From Neostapfia colusana (Eukaryota > Streptophyta > Magnoliopsida > Poales > Poaceae), in the NCBI GenBank assembly GCA_030760725.1, contig JASWHV010000011.1, forward strand, positions 82,499,765 through 82,563,764: a stretch of 64,000 nucleotides of DNA. Direction: 5' to 3'. The position numbers and the translations under genes were made by a program. Position 1 is the first letter of the stretch. Every line of letters starts with the position of its first letter. The notes under the pieces are model-generated. The model saw only the letters and a list, made by a program, of their open reading frames with translations, was not told the origin of the DNA and did no database searches. Positions 24,501 through 35,613 of the stretch are shown in pieces.

Positions 24501-27500
24501 ATGGCCATCTGCATCAAAATCGAGAATGTCAAGAAAGCTTGTAAAACTCACGAACTCGGATCGGGCTGCGGGATGGAACTTTGATGGAATACACATTCGG
24601 ACGGTGCAACTTGATGGCTTTGCATGCGCGGATGACCATCTGGGCCAAAACCGAGAAAGTTGGGAAACTCTATAAAACTCATAAACTTGGATCCCGGGCG
24701 GCCAGACAGGACCTTGACGGAATATACGTTTGGACATTGCAACTTGATGGTTTTGCATGCATAGATGGCCATCCGGGTAAAGATTGGGAAATTCAAGAAA
24801 GTCTATGAAACTCAAGAACCCGGGTCCCGGGCGGCCGGACAGAACCTTGACGGAATACACGTCTGGACGGTGCAAATTGATGGTTTTGCATTAGCGAAAG
24901 GCAATCCGGGTCGAAATATGGAAAGTCCGGTAAAACTCACAAACTCTGGTCCCATGCGACTGGACTGGACCTTGATGGGATATACCTTCAGACGGTGCAA
25001 CTTGATGGTTTTGCATGCTCGTATGGCCATCTAGGTTGAAATAGGGAACGTAGGGAAAGTCGGGAAAACTCACGAACTCGGGTTCCGGGCGGCCTGACAG
25101 GACCCTCACGGAATATACGTTTGTACGGTGCAACTTAAAGGTTTTGCTTGCATGGATGGCCATTGGGGTCGAAATTGGGAAAGTCGAAAAAGTCGGTAAA
25201 ACTCACGAACTCGGGTCCCAGGCAGCCGGACCAAACCTTGACAGAATACATGTCCGAACGGTGCAACTTAATGGTTTTGCATGCGCGGATGGCCATCTAG
25301 GTCAAAATCGAGAAAGTCGAGAAAGTCTGTAAAACTCACGAACTCGGGTCCCGGGCGGCCGGACGGAACCTTGAAGGAGTACACGTCCGGAAGGTGCAAC
25401 TTGATGGTTTTACATGCGCGGATGTCCATCTAGGTTAAAACCGAGAACGTCGGGAAACTCTGTAAAACTCACAAACTTGGATCCCGAGCAGTCGGACAGG
25501 ACCTTGAGGGAATACACGTCCGGACGGTGCAACTTGATGGTTTTCATGCGCGGATGGCCATTAGGGTCAAAATGAAGAAAGTCCGGAAAGTCGGTAAAAC
25601 TTACGAAGTCGGGTCCCTGGGGGCCATATGGAACCTTGACGGAATACACGTCCGGACGGTGCAACTTGATGGTTTTGCATGTGCGGATGGCTCTCTGGGT
25701 CAAAATCGAGAAAGTCAGGAAAGTCTGTAAAACTCACGAACTCGGGTCCCGGGCCGCCGAACGAAACCTTGACGGAATACACGTCCAAACGGTGCAACTT
25801 GATGGTTTTGCATGCGCGGATGTCCATTTTGGTCAAAATCAAAAAAGTCGGGAAACTATTTAAAACTCACAAACTTGGATCCCGGGCGGCCGGACAGGAC
25901 CTTGACGGAATTTACATCCGGACAGTGCAACTTGATGGTTTTGCATGCATAGATGGCCATGCGGGTCAAAATTGGGAAATTCGAGAAAGTTTGTAAAACT
26001 CACGAACTCGGGTCCCGGGCGGCCGGACGGAACCTTGATGGAATACACGTCCGAACAGTGCAACTTGATGGTTTTGCATGCGCGGATGGCTCTCTGGGTC
26101 AAAATCAAGAAAGTCGGGAAAATCTGTAAAACTCACGAACTCAGGTCCTGCGCCGCCAAACGGAACCTTGATGCAATACACGTCTAGACGGTGCAACTTG
26201 ATGGTTTTGCATGCGTGGATGTCCATCTGGATTAAAATTGAGAAAGTCGGGAAACTCTGTAAAACTCACAAAGTTGGATCTCGAGGGCCGGAAAGGGCCT
26301 TCACGGAATATACGTTCTGATGGTGCAACTTGATAGTTTTGCATGCATGGATTGCCATCGGGGTAAAAAATAGGAAATTTGAGAAAGTTGGTAAAACTCA
26401 CGAACTCGCGTCCCGGGCGGCCGGACGGAACCTTGACAGAATACACCTCCAGATGGTGCAACTTGATGATTTTGCATGCGCGGAAGGCCATCTAGGTCGA
26501 AATTTGGAAAGTCAAGAAAACTCATGAACTCGGGTCCTGGGACGCCGGACTGGACATTGCCGGAATACACGTTCGGATGGTGCAACTATAAGATTTTGCA
26601 TGCGCGGATGGCTATCTGGGTCAAAATATGGAAAGTTGGGATAGTGAGCAAAACTCACTAACTCGGGTCCCGAGCGACTGGACGGGACCTTGACGGAATA
26701 CACGTTCGGAGGCAACTAATTGGTTTTGCATGTGCGGATGGCCATCTGGGTCGAAATCTGGAAAGTCGGTAAAACTCATAAACTAGGGTCCCGTGCGACT
26801 GGACGGGACCTTGACGGAATACACGTTTGGACAGTGCAACTTGATGGTTTTGCATGCTCGGATGGCCATCTGGGTTGAAAATGGGAAAGTAGGGAATGTC
26901 GGGAAAACTCATGAACTCGGGTCCCGGGCGGCCGGACACGACCTTGGCGGAATATAAGTTCGGACGGTGCAACTTGATGGTTTTGCATGCATGGATGGCC
27001 ATCAGGGTCAAAATTAGGAAATTTGAGAAACTCGGTAAAACTCACGAACTTGGTTCCCGGGCGGCCATACGGAACCTTAATGGAATATACATCCGGACGA
27101 TGCAACTTGATGATTTTGCATGCGCGGATGGCCATTTGGGTCAAAATCGAGAAAGTCGGTAAAACTTACGAACTCGGGTCCCTGGGGGCCGGACGGAACC
27201 TTAACGGAATACACGTCCGGACGGTGCAACTTGATGGTTTTGCATGCGCGGATGTCCAACTGGGTCAAAACCGAGAAAGTCAGGAAACTCTGTAAAACTC
27301 AGAAACTTGGATCCAAGGCGGCCGGACAGAACCTTGACGGAATTTACGTTTGGACGATGCAACTTGATGGTTTTGCATACGCGGATGTCCAACTGGGTCA
27401 AAACCAAGAAAGTCAGGAAACTCTGTAAAACCCACAAACTTGGATCCCGAGCGGCCAGACAGAACAACGGAATTTACGTTCTGACGGTGCAACTTGATGG

Positions 27501-27640
27501 TTTTGCATGCATGGATAGCCATCCTGGTCGAAATTAGGAAATTTGATAAAGTCTGTAAAACTCACGAACTCAGGTCTCGGGCGGCCAGGTGGATCCTTGA
27601 CGGAATACACGTCCGGACAGTGCAACTTGATAGTTTTGCA
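15539..27640. repeat. 12.1-kb satellite array, 133-bp unit, roughly 90 copies
   Basis: The spacing between successive GTGCAACTT motifs is 133 bp in clear stretches (for example 16346, 16479, 16612). Units contain the palindromes GCATGC, TCCGGA and CCCGGG and an internal near-duplication (GAAAGTCGGGAAAGTC). Units differ by substitutions and small gaps, and a few are shortened. Landmark variants recur about 5.1-5.8 kb apart, showing a larger internal duplication. The unit length is not a multiple of three, and the repeated ORFs on both strands are artefacts of the repeat. I do not recognise it as a named grass satellite. Confidence 0.93.
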
Positions 27641-28493
27641 CGCTCCAGAACTCGTTATCTCCGCGGTGATGAGCTCCGGAAGCTCCACGTCTCCACCAGG
27701 ACCTGGTCTCCTCCTTTCCGCAGAGATGAGCTCCGGTTGTGCCGCGTGTCAAGCGAGCGAGACCTCTTTTCTCCTTCGGAGGTGAGCTCCGCGTGCGCCA
27801 CGTATCCTGGCGGTCGGGACCTCCTCTCTATTCGGAGGCGGCTCCGCGCACGTCACGTGTCAGTGCCAGACCTTCCCTCTCTTTGGAGGTGGCTCCGTGT
27901 GTGCCACGTGTCCTAACAGCGCCAGACTCCCTTTTTCCTCAGAGACGAGCTCTGAGGTAGACACGTGTCCAACAGTGTCAGACCTCCCGGAGATAAGCTC
28001 CGGCGGCGAACCAATAGAACCGGACCTCTCGGAGGTAAGCTCCGGTGGTGACGTGTGTCCAATAGAACCGGACCTCTCGGAGGTGAGCTCCAAGATCGAC
28101 ACGTATCCCGCGCGACTGGTCCTCTGATTTCCGCGGTGACTAGCTCCGAGGGTGACATGTGTCCTGCGGAACTGCCTTCGCTTCTCTGCAGAGGCTAGCT
28201 CCGGGGGCAACACGTGTCCCACAGGGTCGGACCTCTCCCCCTTTGCGGAGATGAGCCCCGAGCCTGCCACATAGCCAGTTTAGCGGCGGACCTCTCCCTA
28301 CTTCGCAGGGATGAGCTCCGAACACGCCACATGGCCAGCGAGCCGTGGGAGTTGTCTTCGGCGCTCTCTGGGAACTGGATTCGGCTCTTTTTGGCTATCT
28401 TTTTTATATTTTTCTCTGTTCCCACTTCTTTTAAAATGTTTTATCTACATGAAACATGAATACATGCAGAAACCAGAAAATGAAGGTGTCACA
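27641..28493 (-). mobile_element. Tekay-type LTR U3 end (5' LTR remnant, copy C)
   Basis: It starts at the same LTR base (CGCTCCAGAACTCG) after the satellite as copies A and B and ends GGTGTCACA at 28493. It is one ~45-bp minisatellite unit shorter than A and B. The flank is Tat integrase, as in the other copies. Confidence 0.82.
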
Positions 28494-29345
28494 GCCGTAT
28501 GGGGGTTGGACATCCTGGGACCATTCCCCAAAGCCGTCGGGGGATTCCGGTACCTCTACGTCGCCATCGACAAGTTCACCAAGTGGCCGGAAGCTACACC
28601 CGTCATCACCATCAACAAGCAATCTGCAGTAAAGTTCATCAAGTCGATCGTCTGCCGGTTCGGGGTCCCGAACAGAATCATCACCGACAACGGGACCCAG
28701 TTCACCAGCGCAGTGTTCCAAGACTACGTCGAAGACCTCGGCATCCAGGTGTGCTATGCCTCTATTGCTCACCCAAAGAGCAATGGACAGGTCGAGAGGG
28801 CCAACGCCAATATCCTTCGGGGCCTCAAGACTCGTACCTATGCTGGCTTGAAGAAACATGGTGCCAAGTGGGTGGACGAGCTTCCGAGCACACTGTGGGC
28901 TAATCAGACATCTCAAAGCCGGGCCACCGGAGAGACACCCTTCTTCATCGTATACGGGCCCAAAGCTGTGCTTCCCCCAGAGATCACCATAGGGTCTCTC
29001 TGTGTCCGAGCTTACGACGAAGCCATGCAGGACAACCTCCGACGTGAAGACATCGACCTCGTCGACGAGGCTCGATTACACGCAGCGCTCCGCAACGCAC
29101 GGTACCGGCAAACGCTCCGGCGCTACCACCAAAGGTCCGTGCGTGTCCAGGAGCTGCAAGAAGCCGACCTGGTGCTACGGCGCATACTTTCTCGCGAAGG
29201 GACCGACAAACTCTCCCCCAGCTGGGAAGGTCCCTTCTGAGTCACGAAAGTTTGCCGCCCCGGGTGCGTACGCCTTTCCACCAAGGATGGGAATCCGCTC
29301 CCGAACCCTTGGAACATAGAACACTTCCGTAAGTTCTACCCCTAG
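28494..29345 (+). pseudogene. Tat-lineage integrase fragment (copy C), frame open to 29240
   Basis: This is the best preserved of three copies. It is open from the Tekay LTR junction to a TGA at 29238-29240. Motifs are GLDILGPFPKAVGG (first Asp), TDNGTQFTSA (second Asp), HPKSNGQVERAN (Glu), LPSTLWANQTSQSRATGETP and ARYRQTLRRYHQ. The TGA (CTTCTGAGTC) stands where A and B have CCGAG (Arg), and two bases are inserted just before it, so the last ~35 codons to the natural end near 29345 are cut off. The 5' part of pol is absent because of the Tekay insertion. The upstream ATG at 28311 belongs to the LTR and is not a genuine start. Confidence 0.87.
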
Positions 29346-29740
29346 AGCAATAGTAGGACAGTTTTTTTTCTTTCTGTAATAGATTCCATAGAGTCCAGGA
29401 ACAGCGCTCGGAGCAGCTAAGCCTCAGGGGACGGTCCAGGACTACGTTCAGCTTGGCCTGGTTCTGACCCTAAGCGCGTAGAGTTTTGCTTCCCTTCTTA
29501 ATGGGGCGGGTCGTTGCCTCCATGTTTAGCCTACCTTCCTCCTATGGATATTTCTATGGAAAGAAACCTGTCCTGCTTTGCTCTTACCCTTGTGCTCATT
29601 TAATTACGCATTAATTTTTATGACCACACTTTCTGTGTATGTTCACCATACACTCAGCTCTCTTTTCCCATTCTCATCCCTCCCGTCCTTAGCTCCCCCG
29701 CAGGAGTATGGTAGGTGTGTCCAATCCATTGGCCACACCT
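29346..29740 (+). mobile_element. Tat element 3' untranslated region (copy C)
   Basis: Non-coding stretch after the pol stop, conserved in copies A and B. It contains a T8 run and pyrimidine-rich sequence. No gene is seen. Confidence 0.65.
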
Positions 29741-30085
29741 ACCAGGGGGCCACTGCGGGGACCGCGCAAGGAAACACCGGAGCTCCAACGCAAGACCGGA
29801 GGATCCGGACCTCGCCCCCTCCGCAGAGGCGGGTTCTGAAGGCCCCACGTGTCCGGCGGGGCCGGAGCTCCCCTCTCCTCAGAGGGTAGCTCCGAGCCCG
29901 CCACGTGGTCGACAGAGCCGGGCCTCGTCCCCTCTGCAGGGGTGAGCTCCGAAGGCTCCACGTGTCCCGCGGGGTCGGACCTCCATCTTCTCAGAGGAGA
30001 GCTCCGGGCCTGCCACGTGGCCGGCAGATCTGGACCTTCCTGTTCTCACGGGGCAAGCTCCGAAGACCCCTTGGGCCCTTAACAC
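29741..30085. repeat. G-box minisatellite in Tat 3' region (copy C)
   Basis: About six units of ~56 bp of the form CCCCCTCCGC-AGAGG, GAGCTCCG and CCACGTGTCC. This is the same repeat family as in the Tekay LTR U3, and it lies between Tat pol and the antisense gene. Confidence 0.75.
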
Positions 30086-30311
30086 AATAAGGACCCAAGG
30101 AAGGTGTCTGTGCAAGACTTCAAGATTGGTGAAGACCTCCGAGGTCCTTGCGGAGCTAAGGACTCGGCCATGCCAAGCCAAGAAGAAGATAGGCGCGGAC
30201 AAAAAAAACAAAGAGCCTGTTCATTCATTCAAAGCTCCATGAGCTGGACTATAGACTCAACAAAAGCAAAAAAGAATAGATACAGGACCTTCTAGCCGCA
30301 GGGGCGACTGC

Positions 30312-33300
30312 CTAAGAGTCCCCGGACTCCCGCTGGAACCTAGAGGCCACGAGGGCGGCCATGTCCCCGACTTCGGCCCTGGCAACTTCTTCCCGCTCGG
30401 CGACGGGGCCCAGTCTCACCGGCTCCAGAGAGAAGGAAGGGTCTTGACTCCGGAAGCACGCCAGGACGTGTGTAGCGACCTCCTACGCCAGGCACCGTCC
30501 CTCCGCCTCAAGCTCGTCAGCGATCACAGCTTCGAGCCTGCCCAACATGGCGCCGATGGACTCAAGCACCGGGATTGCCTCAGCCTCCTCCTGCGCCGAA
30601 GCCTCCGTCCTCACTGGGCTGAAACTAAGGGGAACCAGGGCGGACCCTGCCTCACCGACGAAGCTCCAGACCGCTCGGGCCTCGACAGACCGTGAAGCCT
30701 GGAGCTTCTCCACCTCTTGGCGAGCCGCCATCTCATGATCCAGCGCTGCCTGGCGCTCCCGGGAGGTCTGCTCTTCCCTCGCGGCAACAACCGACTCCCG
30801 AAGCCCCAGCTCCTCGGCCCGGGACTTCAGCTTGCCGTCGCTGGCCTCCAGCCGTGCGGCGAGCTTCTTCTCCTCGGCCGCCACATCGCGCTCTCGATCC
30901 GCGATGGCACACTCACGATGCGCCACCTGCAACCACAGCTCCTCCACGTCAGTGGAGCGCGCCTCGGCCCTGGCGTGAGCTTCGCGGGTCTCTTGGCGGA
31001 GCCGCCGGGTCTCGGAGCCCAGGCGGTTGACGGCCCTCTTCTGAGCGTCGAACAGCGCATCCATGGCATCAAGCCTCGACTGCCTCGAGTCGAGCTCTGC
31101 CCGAGCCTCCTGAGTCCGCTGCTTCAGGAGATGCCCCCAGCCGAGGAGGCGGTCCCTCACTCCAGCCAGCACCTCCCGCTCTCGCTCTAGGGCAGCCTGG
31201 CCTGCCGAACGCCAGCCTGGGCATGCCCCAAGGCATCCACTAGGGGCAGCGGGGCGGCGGAGGCCGAAGCCGCGCCCCCGACCTCCTCCATCACGTCCTT
31301 GACCGAGGGAGATGCCGGTGCCTCGGCAACCGTAGTGAGGCGCCAATCTGGGGAAGCCGGAGGGCCAACAGCACCGGAAGGTCGGGAGTCGCCGGCCGGC
31401 TTCGCCAAGCCCTCGACAGCCACCGGCTTCCGAATTGGCGAAGGGGGACGAGCGGGTGCTGCCGCCGCCGCCGCGGGGGATGGTCCCGCCGGCATAGAAG
31501 AAGCCCCCGCCGACTTGGGGGCCGTCGGAGCCGCCGCAGCTCCCGGACGCTGCGGTGCAGAACCTCCGCTAGCCGGAGATGGCCGGGGAACAGACTTGCC
31601 CCCGGTAGCCGATGAGTCCCTGCCGACATAAGAAGCTCTCAGGCTAAGAAAGGAGAAAAGAACGCTAGTTCTAAAATCCGGAAAGAGCAACACTTACCGA
31701 GGGACATGAGTGCTCCAACGGGCATGGAGCCCCGGCTTCCGAGCCGGAACAGAACCACAGGAGCCTGCCGCCGGCGCCTGCGCCTGCGCCGCGGGTACCC
31801 AGACTGGCGGTGTGGGAGGCAGAGCAGTAGGGCCCCCATTGGTGGTGCCCCTAGCACTGCTCGCTGATCCGGCTCCTGAGGCCCGGGGCACCTGCGTCCC
31901 CGGATGAGTCCCAGCGCTGCTTCTTCCGGCGCCGCTACTTGCCGAGCCTGCAGCCGGGACGCTCGCTGGCTGTGGCGCCTGAGCCCTTGGCTCACCCCCG
32001 GGCATCGCCCCACCGGCGTCCCTCCTTGAAGCTCCTCCGCCTGAAGAAGGAAGGCGGGACGCCCGGAGCTCCTCGGACCGCCGCTGTCCCAGAGGAGCCC
32101 CGTCGGTGCTGGAGACCCGAGGTCTCTTTGGGTCGCCGCCCGACGAACCAGCGCCTCCGGGAGATGGGTGCAAGGGTACCCCGGCCCCCTGACCCGGCGC
32201 AAATGACGCCCTCGGAGGGGACCAGGCGTGTTTCTTCTTCGGCTGCCTGGGGGCCGGCTCCTAACCATTCCCCTTGTCGACGGTCCGAGCTCCGTCGACC
32301 CTCGGTGCGGGTTGGGCAGCAGCTGACGCCTCGCGCTCCGCCCCAGAGCGCTCGACCTCGGGGATTGAGATCCCCCGGAAGGCATCCCCAACCTGACGCA
32401 CGGCGATCCCGATGTCGTCGAGGTTCGGCATTTTCCGCAGCAACTCCGCCCTACACTGCGGCTCCAAGAAAAGGGGAGTGCAGGAGGCCGGGGAAGTGAG
32501 GTCACCACCGGTGACAAAGTCGCCGCTCACCCTGGCCACCATCTCGTACAACACCTCCTCAGGTGGGTCGGAGCCGAGACCCGTCTCCAGCCTGGTGCAG
32601 TCGTGCTCGCCGGTGTAGTACCACGCCGGGCGGTTGCGCTGTTGCAAGGGCGCAATACGGCGTGACAGGAAGTCTATCAGCACCATCAGGGACGTCAGCC
32701 CCTCGTTGGCCAGGAACCGGATCCGCTCCAAGACCGGCGCGTACTCCGGCTCCAGCTCCGGGATCTCCTCCCATAAGCGACGCTCGGTGGTCGGGCCAGC
32801 AGTTGGCAGCTGCAGGCGATCATGCTCGTCGGTCTGCACGATCACCCAGTTTTCCCTCCAGTTTTCCCACCTCGCTGCGCCGAAAGGTAGAAGGTACCCA
32901 GAGGCCTTCGGATCCTTGCAGCGATGCTGGAAGTATTACGCCCCCAGCTGATTCTTCGAGCTGCGCCCGGTCGTCCGCAATACGAAGAAGTAGCGAAAGA
33001 GCGTCACTGAAGCGTGCACCCCCACGAACATCTCGCAGAAGTACACGAAGACGGCGGCCATCACGAAGGAGTTGGGGGAGAGGTGATGGAGCTGGAGACC
33101 GTACGTCTCCAGCAGCGTCACGAAAAAGGAAGAAATCGGCGGGACAAACCCCACCATGGTGTAGGCGGTGAAGAAGACTATCTCCCCCTTCTCCAGGAGC
33201 AGGGGGAGAGATCTCTGCCGGAGCCAGCGCTTCTGCTCCTCCGCGTGCCAGCCCAGCAGCCTGCGCACTGTCTCGAGCTCGGCCGACCGAGCGAGACACG

Positions 33301-33370
33301 GCCGAGGCAAGTTGGAAGCCATGGCAGATGGAAGCTCAAGAACAGGGAAGTCAAGGGCGCAAGAGCTCAA
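30312..33370 (-). pseudogene. Antisense gene of Tat element: PF04195-like domain plus coiled coil (copy C)
   Basis: It lies opposite in direction to Tat pol. The N-terminal part (from 33370, or ATG MASNLP at 33322) resembles the 'putative gypsy type transposon' domain PF04195: FVPPISSFFVTLLETYG, LQLHHLSPNS, FCEMFVGVHASVTLFRYFF. A Trp/Glu-rich region follows (ERRLWEEIPELEPEYAP, IAPLQQRNRPAWYYTG), then an Ala/Pro/Gly-rich low-complexity region, then a ~250-residue Ala/Glu/Arg-rich coiled coil. A 78-bp intron is predicted at 31697-31620 (CCTCG/GTAAGTG ... GTCGGCAG/GGACTC); its removal keeps the frame. Breaks in this copy: TAA near 32938 (GA*), TAG at 32261, a lost base near 31208, and TAG at 30483. 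The natural stop corresponds to 30312. Function is unknown; such antisense ORFs are known in Tat-lineage elements. Confidence 0.75.
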
Positions 33371-33826
33371 GGAAACAAGGAAGATTCAAGCGCAGGGAAG
33401 TGCGAAGGGAAGCCGCGATGCAGGTGAGATCCCATTTTAAACTTCCCAGGCATGATTCAAAGCAATTCGAAACTCTTCGAATACGCTGCTTGGGACAACC
33501 GCTTCAGCTCCAAGACTGAGCATCGATGACAAGGGGACCCAAGCCGTCCAGCTGAAGTGGTGGGCCAAGAAGTCAGTCTCCCATGGAGACGAGCCGGCAG
33601 GACGCTTCGGCGGTTCCCGAAAAGGCGCTGCGACGTGCAGAAGTGGCAGCCTTGGGAACCACTGCAGTAAAAGCAGCCATCAAGTGGGGCACACGCTCCC
33701 ACGATCCCGTGACTGTTTGTGCTCCGGCAACGGTCAATGCGGGTCTTCGAGAAGGTGCACGGAGTGGAAGAGACGGGGGCCCCACCTCGGGCTCGTTATC
33801 TTCCCCGAGATGGGCCCGGGGGCCAC
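33371..33826. other. Region between antisense gene and Tat 3' LTR (copy C)
   Basis: About 450 bp without a supported ORF, conserved at 56886-57341. It should hold the promoter of the antisense gene and ends with a purine-rich GGGCCCGGGGGCCAC next to the LTR, the likely polypurine tract of the plus-strand Tat element. Confidence 0.55.
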
Positions 33827-33889
33827 TGTCGGTACCCTCAATATGGGGTACCCCCGCGCACAGGGGAAACTACCTAAGGACCTTGCGCC

Positions 33890-34210
33890 TCTCCGTGGGG
33901 AGAGCTCCGAGGGCGCCACGTGTCCAGCAGGGCCGGACCTCCCTCTCCTCAGAGGATAGCTCCGGGCCCGCCATGTGGCCAACAGAGCCGGACCTCCCCC
34001 CTCCGCGGGGAGAGCTCCGAAGGCTCCACGTGTCCAGCTGAGCCGGACCTCCCTCTCCTCAAAGGAGGGCTCTGGGCCCGCCACGTGGTCGGCAGAGCCG
34101 GACCTTCCCCCTCCGCGGGGACAGCCCCGAAGGCTCCACATGTCCAGCGGGGCCAGACCTCTCCCTCTCCTCAGAGGAGAGCTCCGGGCCCACCACGTGG
34201 CCAGCGGAAC
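33890..34210. repeat. G-box minisatellite in Tat LTR U3
   Basis: Six or so ~56-bp units: GGACCTCCCTCTCCTCAGAG, GAGCTCCGGGCCCGCCACGT and the like. Each has a CTCTCCTC/GAGGAGAG-type hairpin and a CACGTG, CATGTG or CACATG core. Confidence 0.75.
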
Positions 34211-34599
34211 ACCTGCCCCCGCACGGTAGGCAGCAAGAGTTAAGACGCGACATACCTTGCCCGTACAAGGTATTCAAGACCCGCGCCTTCCCAAGGCGCG
34301 GAGACGCGGAGCATGCCTCTGTCAGGTGCCGTTGCGCCCAATCACATCGCAGTGAAGGCTGGCACGCCACGTCAGAGGTTGTACACCAATAAACATAGCG
34401 ACAAGACATCCCCTGCCGCCCCTGCTGTCATCAACCACTAACTAGCTTGCGGCATGGGCAGGGCGGCAGAACGAAGACTTAGAAGCCCTCGCCAGAGACA
34501 ACTGCCGGCATAACCGCGGATACGGTAGATGGCAGGCAATCTCCCCGGGACCACTTGTCGGGTCCCGGGCCCACCTTGTAAGCCACTCGAGCCTTGGAC

Positions 34600-34607
34600 T
34601 ATAAAAG
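34600..34607 (+). promoter_or_regulatory. TATA box of Tat LTR
   Basis: TATAAAAG within GGACTATAAAAGACTCGGG, located at the U3/R boundary of the LTR. Confidence 0.7.
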
Positions 34608-34681
34608 ACTCGGGTAGGCAACGTTAGCAAGGGTTCGCCTTTTACACACTCTCACGCAGGGTTCGCTCCTGAGCACCAAGC

Positions 34682-34687
34682 AATAAA
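34682..34687 (+). terminator. Poly(A) signal of Tat LTR
   Basis: AATAAA 80 bp downstream of the TATA box, in the expected R region of the plus-strand LTR. Confidence 0.55.
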
Positions 34688-34782
34688 ATGAGCATCTCTG
34701 CTCACCGTGGGCGTAGGGTTTTACGCTCCGGCGGCCTGAACCACGTAAAAATCCCTGTGTGAAGCTTCTCCTTCAATCGTCC

Positions 34783-35613
34783 CTAACGCGTGAGCTCTTC
34801 GTGAGTGACTAGCCCCTCTGAAAAAGAACCTCCATGTGCTGCCCAGAGCAGGTCTGGGGGAAGTGTCGACAACACACTTTGACAGTTCCTAATAACAATT
34901 ATATCATTAAATAGCAATCCATTCTCAAACTCATATGGGTAGGAAGTTAGGAACGAGTTCACCTGCTGATTTAGTAACCGTGCTCGTGATCTTGTGATTG
35001 GTTCTTGTATATCAATGTGAGTATCTACTGTTGTGATGTCCTCATCATCCTCCCCCTCTTGAATCGGAGTCGTCCTCGACTCAAGATCATCTTCTTCTCT
35101 CAAGTATGGTCGTAAATCTGAAATGTTAAATGTGGGACTAACCCCAAAATCAGGAGGCAACTCAAGCTTATATGCATTGTCATTGATCTTTTCAACAATC
35201 TTAAAAGGACCAGCAGCATGTGGCATAAGTTTAGATTTTTCTCAAGTGAGGGAATCGTTCTTTTCTCAAATGTAGCCATACCAAGTCCCCTTGTTCAAGT
35301 TATACTTCTTTTCTACCTTTACTACCAAAAATTCTATTCTTCTCATTCATCCTTTCAATATTTCTCTTTGTAGTTTCATGCATCTTAAGAATGAATTCAG
35401 AGCGTTGTGTAGCATCCAAATTTATAGTTTCAGAAGGAGGCAAAGGTAATAAATCAATAGGAGCACGGGGATTGAAACCATACACTACCTGGAATGGGTT
35501 TACCTTTGTAGTAGAGTGAACTGACCTATTGTAAGCAAATTCTATATGTGGTAAACAATCATCCCAACCCTTTAAATTTGTTTTTAAAACAGCCCGCAAC
35601 ATAGTGGATAGAG
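34783..35613 (-). pseudogene. CRM-type pol 3' fragment
   Basis: This is the C-terminal end of a CRM-like polyprotein on the minus strand. Visible are HIEFAYNRSVHSTTKVNPFQ, APIDLLPLPPSETINLD, AAGPFKIVEKINDNAYKLEL, FNISDLRPYL, ESRTTPIQEGEDDEDI and ITRSRARLLNQQVNSFL. The frame breaks between 35226 and 35300. The 5' side stops at about AGTGGATAGAG, where inverted Tekay LTR begins. It is related to, but clearly diverged from, the CRM-type element at 57364-64000, so it comes from a different copy or subfamily. Confidence 0.8.

Larger units (their letters stand above)
33827..34780 (+). mobile_element. Tat 3' LTR (copy C), right end uncertain
   Basis: It begins TGTCGGTACCCTCAATATGG immediately after the polypurine tract. 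U3 holds the G-box minisatellite (about 33890-34210), followed by a TATA box at 34600-34607 and AATAAA at 34682-34687, in the right order for U3-R. The end is not obvious; the next recognisable sequence is a CRM-type fragment from about 34783, so the LTR may be truncated. Confidence 0.72.

Noticed and set aside
15539..27640. Many overlapping ORFs of 60-140 codons on both strands with repeating MQNHQVAPSG-like peptides
   Set aside because: They simply follow the 133-bp satellite, which happens to lack frequent stops. The frame shifts by one base every unit, and no domain, start context or consistent strand is seen.
15539..27640. CRISPR-like array
   Set aside because: The repeats are contiguous 133-bp units with no unique spacers, and the setting is a plant retrotransposon landscape.
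27733..28425. Ser/Pro/Arg-rich ORFs in LTR U3 regions
   Set aside because: They are translations of the GC-rich minisatellite in several frames at once and repeat with every LTR copy.
28311..29240. A 309-codon ORF as one gene
   Set aside because: Its first ~60 codons are LTR sequence and the rest is Tat integrase. The fusion is a by-product of the Tekay insertion and not a designed reading frame.
30692..31190. Plus-strand ORFs opposite the antisense gene
   Set aside because: They are Pro/Arg/Ser-rich shadow frames of the Ala/Glu-rich coiled coil, with no independent motif.
30483..33370. Host gene for a coiled-coil protein
   Set aside because: It lies between Tat pol and the Tat LTR in both copies and begins with a PF04195-like block, so it belongs to the element.
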